A stretch of DNA of 64,000 bases, from the NCBI RefSeq assembly GCF_002838835.1, contig NZ_NHPP01000014.1, positions 1 through 64,000 of the forward strand, given 5' to 3'. Source of the DNA: Siphonobacter sp. SORGH_AS_0500 (GTDB lineage: Bacteria > Bacteroidota > Bacteroidia > Cytophagales > Spirosomataceae). The position numbers were made by a program, and so were the translations under genes. Every line of letters begins with the position of its first letter. Within the stretch, counting starts at the first letter, position 1. Positions 44,683 through 52,883 of the stretch are shown here, one piece after another. Below the pieces are notes generated by a model. That model was given only the letters and a program-made list of their open reading frames with translations, was not told the DNA's origin and made no database searches.

Positions 44683-45264
44683 TTACTTCACCTCATACCC
44701 CAATTTCTTCAACTCCGAAGCACTCAGGTTAATCACATTGACGTCGATTTTAATGGGCGTTAAAGGCGTGTCGGTGCTGTCTCTTTTGACGTTTACGATG
44801 GCGTCTACCACGTCCATGCCTTTGAAGACCTGACCGTAAATGGTGTATTTATCGTCCAAACGAGCAAGACCATTTTTGTTTTGAACGATGTAAAGCTGAC
44901 AACCTGCTGAAAGCATTTCAGGGTTATCGTCCCGTCCGGCTCCCACGGCTCCGTACACGTGGCGAATACTTTTCACAAATTCCGGTTTGAGTAGGTAAGG
45001 GGAATCCGAAAAACCTTCGGGAGTATCGGGGCAACCGCCCTGAGCTACGAAATTGGGGATCACCCGATTGAACGTATACGAATCCCAATAGCCTTGTTTG
45101 GCCAGTTTCAGAAAGCTGGCTTTGTGATTAGGCGTTTCATCGTACAACCAAAAAAGAATTTCGCCTTTATCCGTCTTGATCTGCCCAATCGGATACGTTT
45201 TTTCGGGTTTGGAGGCTGTTAACAAAAAGGCCAGTAGCGGAAGAAATAGTAACCCTTGTTTCAT
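44683..45264 (-). CDS. Cyclophilin-type peptidyl-prolyl cis-trans isomerase, exported
   Basis: A 193-residue protein with a signal peptide (MKQGLLFLPLLAFLLTAS) and one cyclophilin domain. TFNRVIPNFVAQGGCPD is the active-site strand with the catalytic arginine, and the second motif is AGCQLYIVQNKNGLARLDD followed by YTIYGQVFKGMDVVDAIV. It would accelerate proline isomerisation of proteins folding in the periplasm. The short length and the insertion with aspartates (VGAGRDDNPEML) are typical of Bacteroidota cyclophilins. It lies 35 bp downstream of the dienelactone hydrolase gene on the same strand, so the two may be cotranscribed, although they have no obvious functional link. Confidence 0.92.
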   Translation of the reverse strand: MKQGLLFLPLLAFLLTASKPEKTYPIGQIKTDKGEILFWLYDETPNHKASFLKLAKQGYWDSYTFNRVIPNFVAQGGCPDTPEGFSDSPYLLKPEFVKSIRHVYGAVGAGRDDNPEMLSAGCQLYIVQNKNGLARLDDKYTIYGQVFKGMDVVDAIVNVKRDSTDTPLTPIKIDVNVINLSASELKKLGYEVK

Positions 45265-45299
45265 AGTTAGGATGTAATAAATTTTGGGGAAGTTAAAGA

Positions 45300-46157
45300 T
45301 CAGGATAAATTCTCTTTAAAAAATGCCAGCGTGCGTTCCCAGGCTAGTTTTGCAGCCGCTTCGTTGTAACGCGTAGGAGCCGTGTCGTTATTAAAAGCGT
45401 GCTGAGCACCTTCATACACGTACAGTTCATACTTGATCTTATGGGTTTTCAGAGCTTCTTCGTAAGCGGGAATGCCCTTATTCACACCCTCGTCCAGACC
45501 TCCGTAATGCAGCTGAACAGCCGCTTTAATTTGGGGAACTTCAGCAGTTTCGGGCTGGCGACCATAAAAAGCCACGGCTGCTTTCAGGTCAGGATCATGT
45601 ATTGCCAACTGATTTGCCAGAGCACCGCCCCAGCAGAAGCCCACACAACCCGTTTTGCCATTACTGTTCTTCAGGGTTTTCCCATAAATAAAGCCTTTCA
45701 GGAAGTTATGGAGATTCTGCTGTTTATCCAGTTTAGCGAAAAGCCCACGGGCTTCGTCTTCGTTGGCTGGAGTCCCACCGAAAGGCGATAAAGCATCGGG
45801 AGCAAGGGCAATATAACCTGCCTTCGCTACCCGGCGGGCTACGTCACGAATGTGTGGATTCAATCCCCGGTTTTCATGTATAACGAGCACGACCCCTCGC
45901 TTGCCTGCCGCTTGGGGTTGAGCGAGATAAGCCTTCATGTCCAGTCCGTCGCCGGGGTAGGTGACGTCTTCAAGCAGTAAATCTGGATCATCTTCGGCGA
46001 TGGTGGTAGCATGAGCGTAATTCACTTCCAGCAGGGGTAATACCGCCATGGCTGCCGTCATACTGCCCGTTAGTTTAGCCAGTTTTCCCAGAAAATTCTG
46101 ACGGGTAAGAGGCTTGTGGGTGTATTCGTCAAAGAGGTTAATAATTCGCTGATCCAT
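45300..46157 (-). CDS. Dienelactone hydrolase family protein
   Basis: A 285-residue alpha/beta hydrolase. The N-terminal 50 residues include TRQNFLGKLAKLTGSMTAAM and a hydrophobic stretch, resembling a Tat/export signal with Arg-Gln in place of Arg-Arg, so it may be periplasmic. The domain starts near 62 (DVTYPGDGLDMKAYLAQPQ). VVLVIHENRGLNPHIRDVAR is the oxyanion region. The nucleophile is Cys in GCVGFCWGGALA, the acid is Asp in GLDEGVNKGIP, and the histidine is in YEGAQHAFNND. This is the Cys-Asp-His triad of dienelactone hydrolases. The substrate is unknown. It is followed at 35 bp by the cyclophilin gene. Confidence 0.88.
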   Translation of the reverse strand: MDQRIINLFDEYTHKPLTRQNFLGKLAKLTGSMTAAMAVLPLLEVNYAHATTIAEDDPDLLLEDVTYPGDGLDMKAYLAQPQAAGKRGVVLVIHENRGLNPHIRDVARRVAKAGYIALAPDALSPFGGTPANEDEARGLFAKLDKQQNLHNFLKGFIYGKTLKNSNGKTGCVGFCWGGALANQLAIHDPDLKAAVAFYGRQPETAEVPQIKAAVQLHYGGLDEGVNKGIPAYEEALKTHKIKYELYVYEGAQHAFNNDTAPTRYNEAAAKLAWERTLAFFKENLS

Positions 46158-46321
46158 TGGGCTTCTGGTCTACAAAGTGTTTGTGGCTAGTGCTGTCGAA
46201 AGATGCCTAATAAAGATGCTTAATTTTGAATGAAGACGGAAATACTAGGCTTAATCTTTTTTGCTGACATAAGGTTGTCACCAGAGTCTGTTAGTTTGCG
46301 TTCAGAATTTTAACTCAGCCT

Positions 46322-47355
46322 ATGAATGCTTCTGAATTACTTCGATACAGACTGGCTAGCCAGCAAATCAGTGCGTCAAAATTCGTATCGTCGGGTGAAG
46401 CAGCCCGCTGGATGGGAATAATTCAGGCTCAGGATTTTGCCGGAGGAAAATGGGCCCTGGCTTTACGAACGCAACAGGCTACAGAAGTGATGATAGAACA
46501 AGCCATTGCTGATCGAAGCTTAATCCGAACCTGGTCTGCTCGCGGGACCTTGCATTTTATGGCTCCTGAAGATGTTCATTGGGTAAACGATCTCATCCGA
46601 CCAAGGTTACTGGCGAGTCTGCAAACGCATCATCGAAGAGATGGCCTGGATGATGGACAGGCTCTGAAGGGGTTGAATGTATTAAGCAGCCTTTTAGCGG
46701 AGCCTGTTAAAGAACCGCTTTGAAAACCCAGCTTGAACAATCCGGTTTTTCCTGCGAAGGACTTCGCTTTAATCATTTACTGGTTCGGGCTGCTATCGAA
46801 GGACTAATTTGTTTAGGGCCACGCGAAGGAAAGGAATTTACTTACGTCTTGAGGGATGAATGGATTTCAGGAAAACACATTAAAACCAGGGAAGAGGCTT
46901 TAGCCGAATGGGCTTTTCGATATTTCACGAGCCATGGCCCAGCCACTATAGCCGATTTTGCATGGTGGTCGGGCCTGACTATGAATGAGGCGAAAATGGG
47001 CTTAGCGAGTGTAGAACCTGAGTTAGCCCGAATCATATTTAACCATGAAACGTATTGGATGTCGCCCAAAATGGAGCCTGCTCCGGCTCATACCGTTCAT
47101 TTATTACCCAGCTTCGATGAGTTTTTACTGGGGTATAGAGATCGGAGTCTGGCCTTAGCTAAGGAGCATTTATTCAGTGTAGTAGGAAGTAATAATGGAT
47201 TGTTTAAGCCGATTATTGTAAAAAATGGACAGGTAATAGGTATCTGGAAGCGAGTAATGATAAAAAAAGAATATCAGATTGAAACCCGATTTTTCGACGG
47301 AAAAGAAGTAAATATTAAAGATGCGATTCAGGCTGTTTTAACCTATGCAAACTAA
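46322..47355 (+). pseudogene. AlkZ-like winged-helix (HTH_42) DNA glycosylase family protein, one frame break
   Basis: Two frames abut at 46719-46723. The first ends ...LLAEPVKEPL-stop. One extra T in the TTT run continues as KTQLEQSGFSCEGL. The joined protein has about 344 residues. It carries the QxQ-type motif in WMGIIQAQDFAGGKWAL, the place of the catalytic Gln pair in AlkZ/YcaQ enzymes, plus RTWSARGTLHFMAPED (R-G-T-x-H signature) and two further winged-helix parts. AlkZ enzymes excise bases from interstrand cross-links or bulky adducts, often near antibiotic genes. The family spacing at the junction is four residues shorter than I expect, so a 13-base deletion is an alternative to a single missing base. 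Confidence 0.8.
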
Positions 47356-47393
47356 AAGTGGACGAATTTCCATCCGCCCACCTTTAGAAAACT

Positions 47394-49784
47394 TTATTCC
47401 GTTTTTAAACTCTTGACGGGATTCGCCGTGGCGGCTTTGATCGTGAGCGAACTCACCGTTACTAAGGCTATTCCCAGAGCAAGCAGACCCGCCAGCGGAA
47501 ATACCCAGATGGGCATGGCCGCTCGGTAATGAAAGTCTTCGAGCCAACGTGTCATGGCGTACCAGGCAATGGGACTCGCAATCAAAACGGCAATGAAAAC
47601 CAGTTTCAGGAAATCTTTGGAAAGTAAGGTAGTAACCTGCCAGGCACTCGCTCCCAGCACTTTCCGAACGCCAATTTCTTTGGTTCGCTGAAAGGTAGCA
47701 TAAGACGTTAAGCCGATCAGCCCCAGACAGGCAATGAAAATGGCGATGCTGGCGAAGTAAATGAACAGCTTTCCAAATTGCTCTTCGCCTTTGTATTTAT
47801 CATTGAAAGACTGGTCGATGAAAAAGTAGTCGAAAGGTCGTTCGGGAACGGCCTGCTTCCAGAGCTGCTCAACCGCCGCCAGCGTTTCAGGAATGTGCTG
47901 AGCTTTAATTTTTATCGAAATCTGTTGGAATTCATTCGGATTGATTCGGAAGCTAGCCGGGCTGATTTCATCCCGAAGGGAGACATCATGGAAGTTTTTC
48001 ACTACGCCAATAATCATCCCTTTACGGCCCCACTGATCAAACTTTTTACCAATAATTTGTTCGGGCGAAGTATAGCCCAAACTACGAACTGCGGCTTCAT
48101 TAACCAATAAAGCCTGCGTAGAATCGGTGGAAAATTTTGTAGAAAAGCTTCTTCCAGCGATGATCGGAATCTGATACTGATCGAAGAAGTTATAATCAAT
48201 CGAGTAGAGACCAATGTTGGAAGCCTGTAACTCACCCTTCTGGTTTTCCAAATGAGTATAAGCTCCCATAGATCCGCTACCGGGAACGGTAGAAGATTCA
48301 GTTACGGATTCCACGCCCGGAATTTTAGAAAACTGAGCTTTAAGCGTAGCTCCGTGCCGAGCCATGTATTGCGGATCGTTCAGGTTTAAAATGAGCATCT
48401 GATCTTTCGAAAAGCCCAGGGACTGCTGACGCATATAGGCCAGTTGATGATACACCACAAAGGTGCAGACCATCAGACTTACCGAAATAACAAACTGAAA
48501 AACCACCAGCGATTTTCGAAGAATCAGGCCCTGTCGGCTGGTCGCAAAACGTCCTTTTAAAACGGTTATCGCTTTCATTCCCGATAAAACCAGGGCAGGG
48601 TATAGACCTGCCATAACTCCTACCAGCAAGGCCAGACCGAGCAGGATCAGCCAGAAGGTTGGGTTACTGAACGTGCTGTCAAGGACCGTTTTTCCGGAAA
48701 ACGCATTGAAGGAAGGAAGCAGTAACTCGCAGAGTAATACAGCAAGCCCGAACGCGAACGTACTTAGTAATACGTATTCACTCAGAAACTGGAAGGTAAG
48801 CTGTTGCCGACCGGCTCCTACCACTTTTCTTACGCCGACTTCTTTGGCCCGCTCGCTGGCTCGGGCGATGGTCAGGTTAATGAAATTGATGCAGGCCAGA
48901 ATCAGGATAAATCCGGCGATAACCGAAAAAATATAGACGTTTTTCAAACTTCCCTGTTGGGGTGCCCCGCGATCCGATTTCAGGTAAAGTTCCTGCAAAG
49001 GTTCCAGGTGCAGGATATACCACATCTGATCTTTCGACATGGCCTTGCCAATCAAGCGATCTATTTCGCCTCGGATTTTGGTTTCCAGGGCCTGAGGATT
49101 GGTATTTCCTTTGAGTACAAAATAAGAATAAAACCCAAAATTACCCCATTGTTCGTCCAGACCCGGCTGCATATGTTTAGTCAGCGTGGACATGGATAGG
49201 AGCAGGTCAAAAGGAATATGGCTGGCTTCAGGAATGTCTTTTAATACACCCGTTACTTTTACTGGAAATTGCCCTTCCATCCGTAGTGTCTGGCCCATCG
49301 GGTCCTGTTCGCCGAAGTATTTTTTTGCCGTTTTCTGAGTTAATACTACGCTAAAAGGAGCTTTCAACGCAGTGCGGGCATCGCCCTTCAGAAGCGGAAA
49401 TGTGAAGACATTAAAAACGGTGGAATCGGCCAAGTAAAGATCATTCTCCTGAAATTTCTGATCCTTATACGCAACAACCGCATTTCGCTTCCAAAGACGT
49501 GTATACGCCTCTATTTCTGGTAGTCGTTCGCCCAATTGCGGGGCCATCGGAGCAGAAGTAACATTGGAATGGATGGTTTCGGTGGGCGTTTTGATGTCAG
49601 TTACCAGTCGGTAAATCTGATGGCCTTTTTCATGAAAAGTATCGTAACTCAGTTCATGTCGAACGTAGAGGCTAATAAGCAGACATGCCACTAACCCAAC
49701 GGATAATCCGGCGAGGTTAATGATAGTGAAGAGCCGATGTTTCAGCAGGCTACGAAGGGCTATCTTGAAATAATTTTTTAGCAT
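47394..49784 (-). CDS. MacB/FtsX-like ABC transporter permease, paralogue 10
   Basis: A 796-residue permease in a two-gene unit with the 97-residue protein upstream (13 bp gap). The start is MLKNYFKIALRSLLKHR. The coupling helices are SERAKEVGVRKVVGAGRQQL and RTKEIGVRKVLGASAWQV, and the C-terminus is ATANPVKSLKTE. The TM after coupling helix 1 is unusually Cys-containing (GLAVLLCELLLPSF). The first periplasmic domain ends with DQMWYILHLEPLQELYLK before TM2. Downstream (47356-47393) lies an imperfect G/C stem between this gene and the convergent AlkZ-like gene. Transcription starts in the shared regulatory region at 50137-50245. Confidence 0.93.
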   Translation of the reverse strand: MLKNYFKIALRSLLKHRLFTIINLAGLSVGLVACLLISLYVRHELSYDTFHEKGHQIYRLVTDIKTPTETIHSNVTSAPMAPQLGERLPEIEAYTRLWKRNAVVAYKDQKFQENDLYLADSTVFNVFTFPLLKGDARTALKAPFSVVLTQKTAKKYFGEQDPMGQTLRMEGQFPVKVTGVLKDIPEASHIPFDLLLSMSTLTKHMQPGLDEQWGNFGFYSYFVLKGNTNPQALETKIRGEIDRLIGKAMSKDQMWYILHLEPLQELYLKSDRGAPQQGSLKNVYIFSVIAGFILILACINFINLTIARASERAKEVGVRKVVGAGRQQLTFQFLSEYVLLSTFAFGLAVLLCELLLPSFNAFSGKTVLDSTFSNPTFWLILLGLALLVGVMAGLYPALVLSGMKAITVLKGRFATSRQGLILRKSLVVFQFVISVSLMVCTFVVYHQLAYMRQQSLGFSKDQMLILNLNDPQYMARHGATLKAQFSKIPGVESVTESSTVPGSGSMGAYTHLENQKGELQASNIGLYSIDYNFFDQYQIPIIAGRSFSTKFSTDSTQALLVNEAAVRSLGYTSPEQIIGKKFDQWGRKGMIIGVVKNFHDVSLRDEISPASFRINPNEFQQISIKIKAQHIPETLAAVEQLWKQAVPERPFDYFFIDQSFNDKYKGEEQFGKLFIYFASIAIFIACLGLIGLTSYATFQRTKEIGVRKVLGASAWQVTTLLSKDFLKLVFIAVLIASPIAWYAMTRWLEDFHYRAAMPIWVFPLAGLLALGIALVTVSSLTIKAATANPVKSLKTE

Positions 49785-49797
49785 ACGATGGAGAGCA

Positions 49798-50091
49798 TTA
49801 GGCGAGTTGGGTAACGGCCCGCATTTGGCTTAAATCTTCTTTTTTAACGAAAGTAATCGGAACAAAATCGTCCGTGGGGGCACCGATGTAATACAGCGAC
49901 CATTCCTGATCGTAAGTCGTCAGCATTTCCCGCAGGCATTCCACCCGATTGAAAGAGGGCGTAGAGCAGTCGTCCCAGCGAAACAGCTCGACCCGGTAAT
50001 GCAAATCCTGTTTTTGACCGTTAATAACCACCGAAATTTCAATTTCATGTTTTCCCGGTAACGAAGGCAGAGGTATTGCAATGTATGACAT
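49798..50091 (-). CDS. Small conserved-looking protein, first gene of a permease unit
   Basis: A 97-residue soluble protein with no signal peptide and no membrane segment. The pattern is an N-terminal strand (IAIPLPSLPGKHEIEISVVI), RVELFRWDDC, FNRVECLREMLTTYDQ and SLYYIGAPTDDFVPITFVKK. It looks like a small alpha/beta fold. The conserved-looking residues are W-D-D-C, N-R-V-x-C, and G-A-P-(T/S)-D. I have the impression this is a recurrent Cytophagales hypothetical protein, but I cannot name it. It stands 13 bp ahead of a permease gene under the shared regulatory region, so it may be a cytosolic partner or regulator of the permease. That is inference. Confidence 0.7.
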   Translation of the reverse strand: MSYIAIPLPSLPGKHEIEISVVINGQKQDLHYRVELFRWDDCSTPSFNRVECLREMLTTYDQEWSLYYIGAPTDDFVPITFVKKEDLSQMRAVTQLA

Positions 50092-50136
50092 AGTTCTGGC
50101 TGGTTATGAAGTAACTGTATCAGGGTAAGCTCTACA

Positions 50137-50245
50137 TTTTAAAAGTATGCCAGCTTTATTGGTAGGTCAATAGTTATTTGATTATCAGTATGATATAAAA
50201 AAATAAATGTCCGAAACTGAACGGTTCATGTACAGTTTCGGACAT
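50137..50245 (-). promoter_or_regulatory. Shared permease regulatory region, copy 4
   Basis: There is a dyad with 16-bp arms at 50207-50222 and 50230-50245 (half-site ATGTCCGAAACTGAAC, one mismatch, 7-base spacer). An IHF-like AATCAAATAACTA lies at 50171-50183 (one departure from consensus), and the box TGGCATACTTTTAAAA is at 50137-50152. The dyad centre is 75 bp, and the IHF-like centre 26 bp, upstream of the first G of GG. The box has one base fewer between CAT and TTTT than copies 2 and 3. The -12 position is AA. The leader to the ATG at 50091 is 60 bp, the longest of the four. Confidence 0.7.
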
Positions 50246-50247
50246 AC

Positions 50248-50401
50248 CGTAGAGACGTCCATTTATGGCGTCTCTGTTTCGCATACCGAATCGTTTGTCA
50301 GCAGGGAATTCATTATAATACGGTTGGATGTTAATGATTTTTGCCTGTAATGAAATGGTTGGTGGGGGAAGCAGAGACGCCATCCATCGGCGTCTCTACG
50401 G
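50248..50401. repeat. Repeat unit with CGTAGAGACG/CGTCTCTACG inverted ends
   Basis: The ends CGTAGAGACG (50248-50257) and CGTCTCTACG (50391-50400) are exact inverses. Each end is itself a small hairpin: AGAGACG/CGTCTCT at 50251-50275, and AGAGACGCC/GGCGTCTCT at 50374-50398. The interior contains ATGGTTGGTGGG, similar to the TGGTTGGTGGGAC of the repeat at 15296. It resembles a small MITE-like or BIME-like element with no coding capacity. Confidence 0.6.
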
Positions 50402-50421
50402 TTGGGAGTAGCCTTTACTAG

Positions 50422-52860
50422 TTATTCGCTTTTTAGGCTCTTGACAGGATTTACCATCGCCGCCCGAATGGTTTGGCTACTTACAGTAACCAAGGCAATC
50501 AGAAAGGCGATTAATCCGGCTCCCGCAAAAAGCCACCAGCTTAACTCGGTGCGATAGGCAAATTCTTCGAGCCATTTATTCATCAGAAACCAGCTTGTAG
50601 GCACGGCAATGAAATAGGCAATCATGACGAGTTTTATAAAATCACGCGAAAGTAAGCCCACGATGCTGGTGATGCTGGCTCCGAGAACTTTACGCACCCC
50701 GATTTCTTTGATTTTCTGTTCAGCAGTAAAAGCCGCCAAACCATATAACCCCAGGCACGCAATGAGAATGGCAACGGTGGTAAAGTAACTGATTAGGGTA
50801 CCCATTTTCTGCTCCGTTTCGTAATTTCGCTGGAAATCCTGATCCAGAAAACTATACTCGAAAGGCTCCTCTGGGTTAAATGTTTTCCAGGTATTTTCCA
50901 GGGAAGCCAGTAAGCGGCTTACCTTGGTAGTATTCGTTCGAACGATCATGTAGTTCAAGCCCCAGGGAGCCAGAATGAAGCCAAAATTATCAATGGGTTG
51001 CTGTAACCCGGCAAAATTAAAATCTTTCACCACACCCACTACCTGATAATCAAGCCGTCCTTCCGAACCATTCCAGTGCAGCGTCTTGCCAAGGATACTT
51101 TGGGGCGTATAGCCCAGTTTTGCTACGGCGTGTTCGTTAATGATGATTCGCTGGGCCGTGTCGGCTGGAAATTGAGGCGAAAAGAAACGACCACTGATTT
51201 TATGAAACCCCATGGTTTCCATGAAGTCATAATTAACGTGATTCATGCGGAGGGTAACCCCGTTTTCTACCGTTTTTCCTTCCCGGTAAAAGGTCTGATC
51301 GCCCGCTACGAAAATGCCGGGATAACTCGTGGCGGCGGCGGCCGAAACTACCTCCGAGTTTTTCTCAATGGCCTGTTTGAAGGTCGCATAATGATCTTTG
51401 GCCAGATTGGTTCGAAGAGGAATAACCAATTGCTGGTCTTTCACAAAACCTAAGTCCTGGTGTTGCAGAAAATCCATTTGACGCCAGATGACAAGTGAGC
51501 CCAGAATTAGTATAATGGACAAGGCAAACTGAAACACCACCAGAGCTTTACGAAGATTAATAGCTGCCAGACTATTGCTAGCTTTGTTTTTCAGAACCTG
51601 AGCCGGATTAAAGGAAGAAAGGTAAAAGGCTGGGTAACTACCCGCCAGTATTCCCGTAATTAAAGCCAGTCCTAAAAAGAGGAAAAGTTTGGTATAATCT
51701 TTGGTAAATGAGATACTTAAATCAGTTCCGGCAATGCCGTTGAAAAGCGGTAAACTTACTTCAACCAGAAAAATAGCGATGACCAGAGCCAGCAAACTGA
51801 TGATCATGGATTCGCCGAGAAACTGACCGATCAGGGTTTCTTTTTCAGCTCCCATGACTTTACGAATCCCCACTTCAGCCGCCCGCTTACCGGAACGGGC
51901 CGTACTGAGATTCATGAAGTTAATGCAGGCAATAACCAGCGTGAATAAGGCAACGGTAATCAGGATATAGACAAACTGAATGTTTCCTTTTTTATTAAAA
52001 ATCGTTTCGGCATCGGTGTATAAATGGATGCTGGGAACAGACTCCAGATATTGGTTTTTCTTGAATGCCACCCGTTTCAAATCTTTACCCATGTACTTTT
52101 CGATGAAAGCCGGAAACTTGGCTTCCAGACTTTTGGCCTCTGATCCGGGACGGAGTTTGAGGTAAGTAAAGAACATGTTGTTACTGGCAAAATCCTGCGT
52201 ATTGCGAACAAAGTCGCCAATATCTCCACTGCTTAACGACATAAAGTAGTGACTGTCGATATGGGAAGGACCAACAGATCGAAACACCCCCGTGATTTTA
52301 AAATCCAGATCGCCATTGGAACTGCTAATGCGAATAACCTGATTGAGAGCGGAGTTGGTGCCATACAGCTTTTGGGCAATCTCTTCGGAAATCACCACGG
52401 AATTCGGTAGATCCAGTGCATGTTTGGGAGAACCTTCGAGAAATTCGTATGCGAACAGATCAAAAAAAGTGGGATCGGCAAAGACACCTTTGGATTCATA
52501 AAAGCTTTGCAGGGCTTTCCCATGAGCCATGCGTTTGAAAATGGCTTTATCTTCCGAGAAAGGAATAAATACTCGGGTCACTTCTTCTACCTCTGGAAAT
52601 TCATTCTTCACGGCCGCTGCCACCGGTGCTGCACAGGTAGGAGCTTTTTCAGTTTTAGCCTCCGTAACGAATTCGGTAACCAAACGGTAGAGGTCTTTCG
52701 AACGATCATTGTGCGTATCGTAACTTAATTCATGCTGAACGTAAAGCAGAATGAGTAAACAGCAGGCCATTCCTACGGCCAGGCCAATGATGTTAATGAG
52801 GGAAAAAACCTTGTTTTTCCAGAGGGTTCGCAGGGCGATTTGAATATAATTGCGGAGCAT
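50422..52860 (-). CDS. MacB/FtsX-like ABC transporter permease, paralogue 11
   Basis: An 812-residue permease, the last gene of the large unit that begins with the adaptor at the right edge. TM1 is GLAVGMACCLLILLYVQ. The coupling helices are GKRAAEVGIRKVMGAEKETL and KIKEIGVRKVLGASITSI, and the C-terminus is AMVNPVKSLKSE. The first periplasmic domain is longer by about 15 residues, with a lysine-rich FVTEAKTEKAPTC start near 70. The start is MLRNYIQIALRTLWKNK, 23 bp after the preceding permease. No good terminator follows; the repeat element at 50248-50401 begins 20 bp past the stop. Confidence 0.93.
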   Translation of the reverse strand: MLRNYIQIALRTLWKNKVFSLINIIGLAVGMACCLLILLYVQHELSYDTHNDRSKDLYRLVTEFVTEAKTEKAPTCAAPVAAAVKNEFPEVEEVTRVFIPFSEDKAIFKRMAHGKALQSFYESKGVFADPTFFDLFAYEFLEGSPKHALDLPNSVVISEEIAQKLYGTNSALNQVIRISSSNGDLDFKITGVFRSVGPSHIDSHYFMSLSSGDIGDFVRNTQDFASNNMFFTYLKLRPGSEAKSLEAKFPAFIEKYMGKDLKRVAFKKNQYLESVPSIHLYTDAETIFNKKGNIQFVYILITVALFTLVIACINFMNLSTARSGKRAAEVGIRKVMGAEKETLIGQFLGESMIISLLALVIAIFLVEVSLPLFNGIAGTDLSISFTKDYTKLFLFLGLALITGILAGSYPAFYLSSFNPAQVLKNKASNSLAAINLRKALVVFQFALSIILILGSLVIWRQMDFLQHQDLGFVKDQQLVIPLRTNLAKDHYATFKQAIEKNSEVVSAAAATSYPGIFVAGDQTFYREGKTVENGVTLRMNHVNYDFMETMGFHKISGRFFSPQFPADTAQRIIINEHAVAKLGYTPQSILGKTLHWNGSEGRLDYQVVGVVKDFNFAGLQQPIDNFGFILAPWGLNYMIVRTNTTKVSRLLASLENTWKTFNPEEPFEYSFLDQDFQRNYETEQKMGTLISYFTTVAILIACLGLYGLAAFTAEQKIKEIGVRKVLGASITSIVGLLSRDFIKLVMIAYFIAVPTSWFLMNKWLEEFAYRTELSWWLFAGAGLIAFLIALVTVSSQTIRAAMVNPVKSLKSE

Positions 52861-52883
52861 GGCTTCAGCGTTTGCGGGTATAG

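Larger units (their letters stand above)
50092..50421. other. Spacer: regulatory region plus a repeat-bounded segment
   Basis: These 330 bases contain regulatory region copy 4 (to 50245) and the inverted-end repeat 50248-50401. No gene was recognised. Confidence 0.6.
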
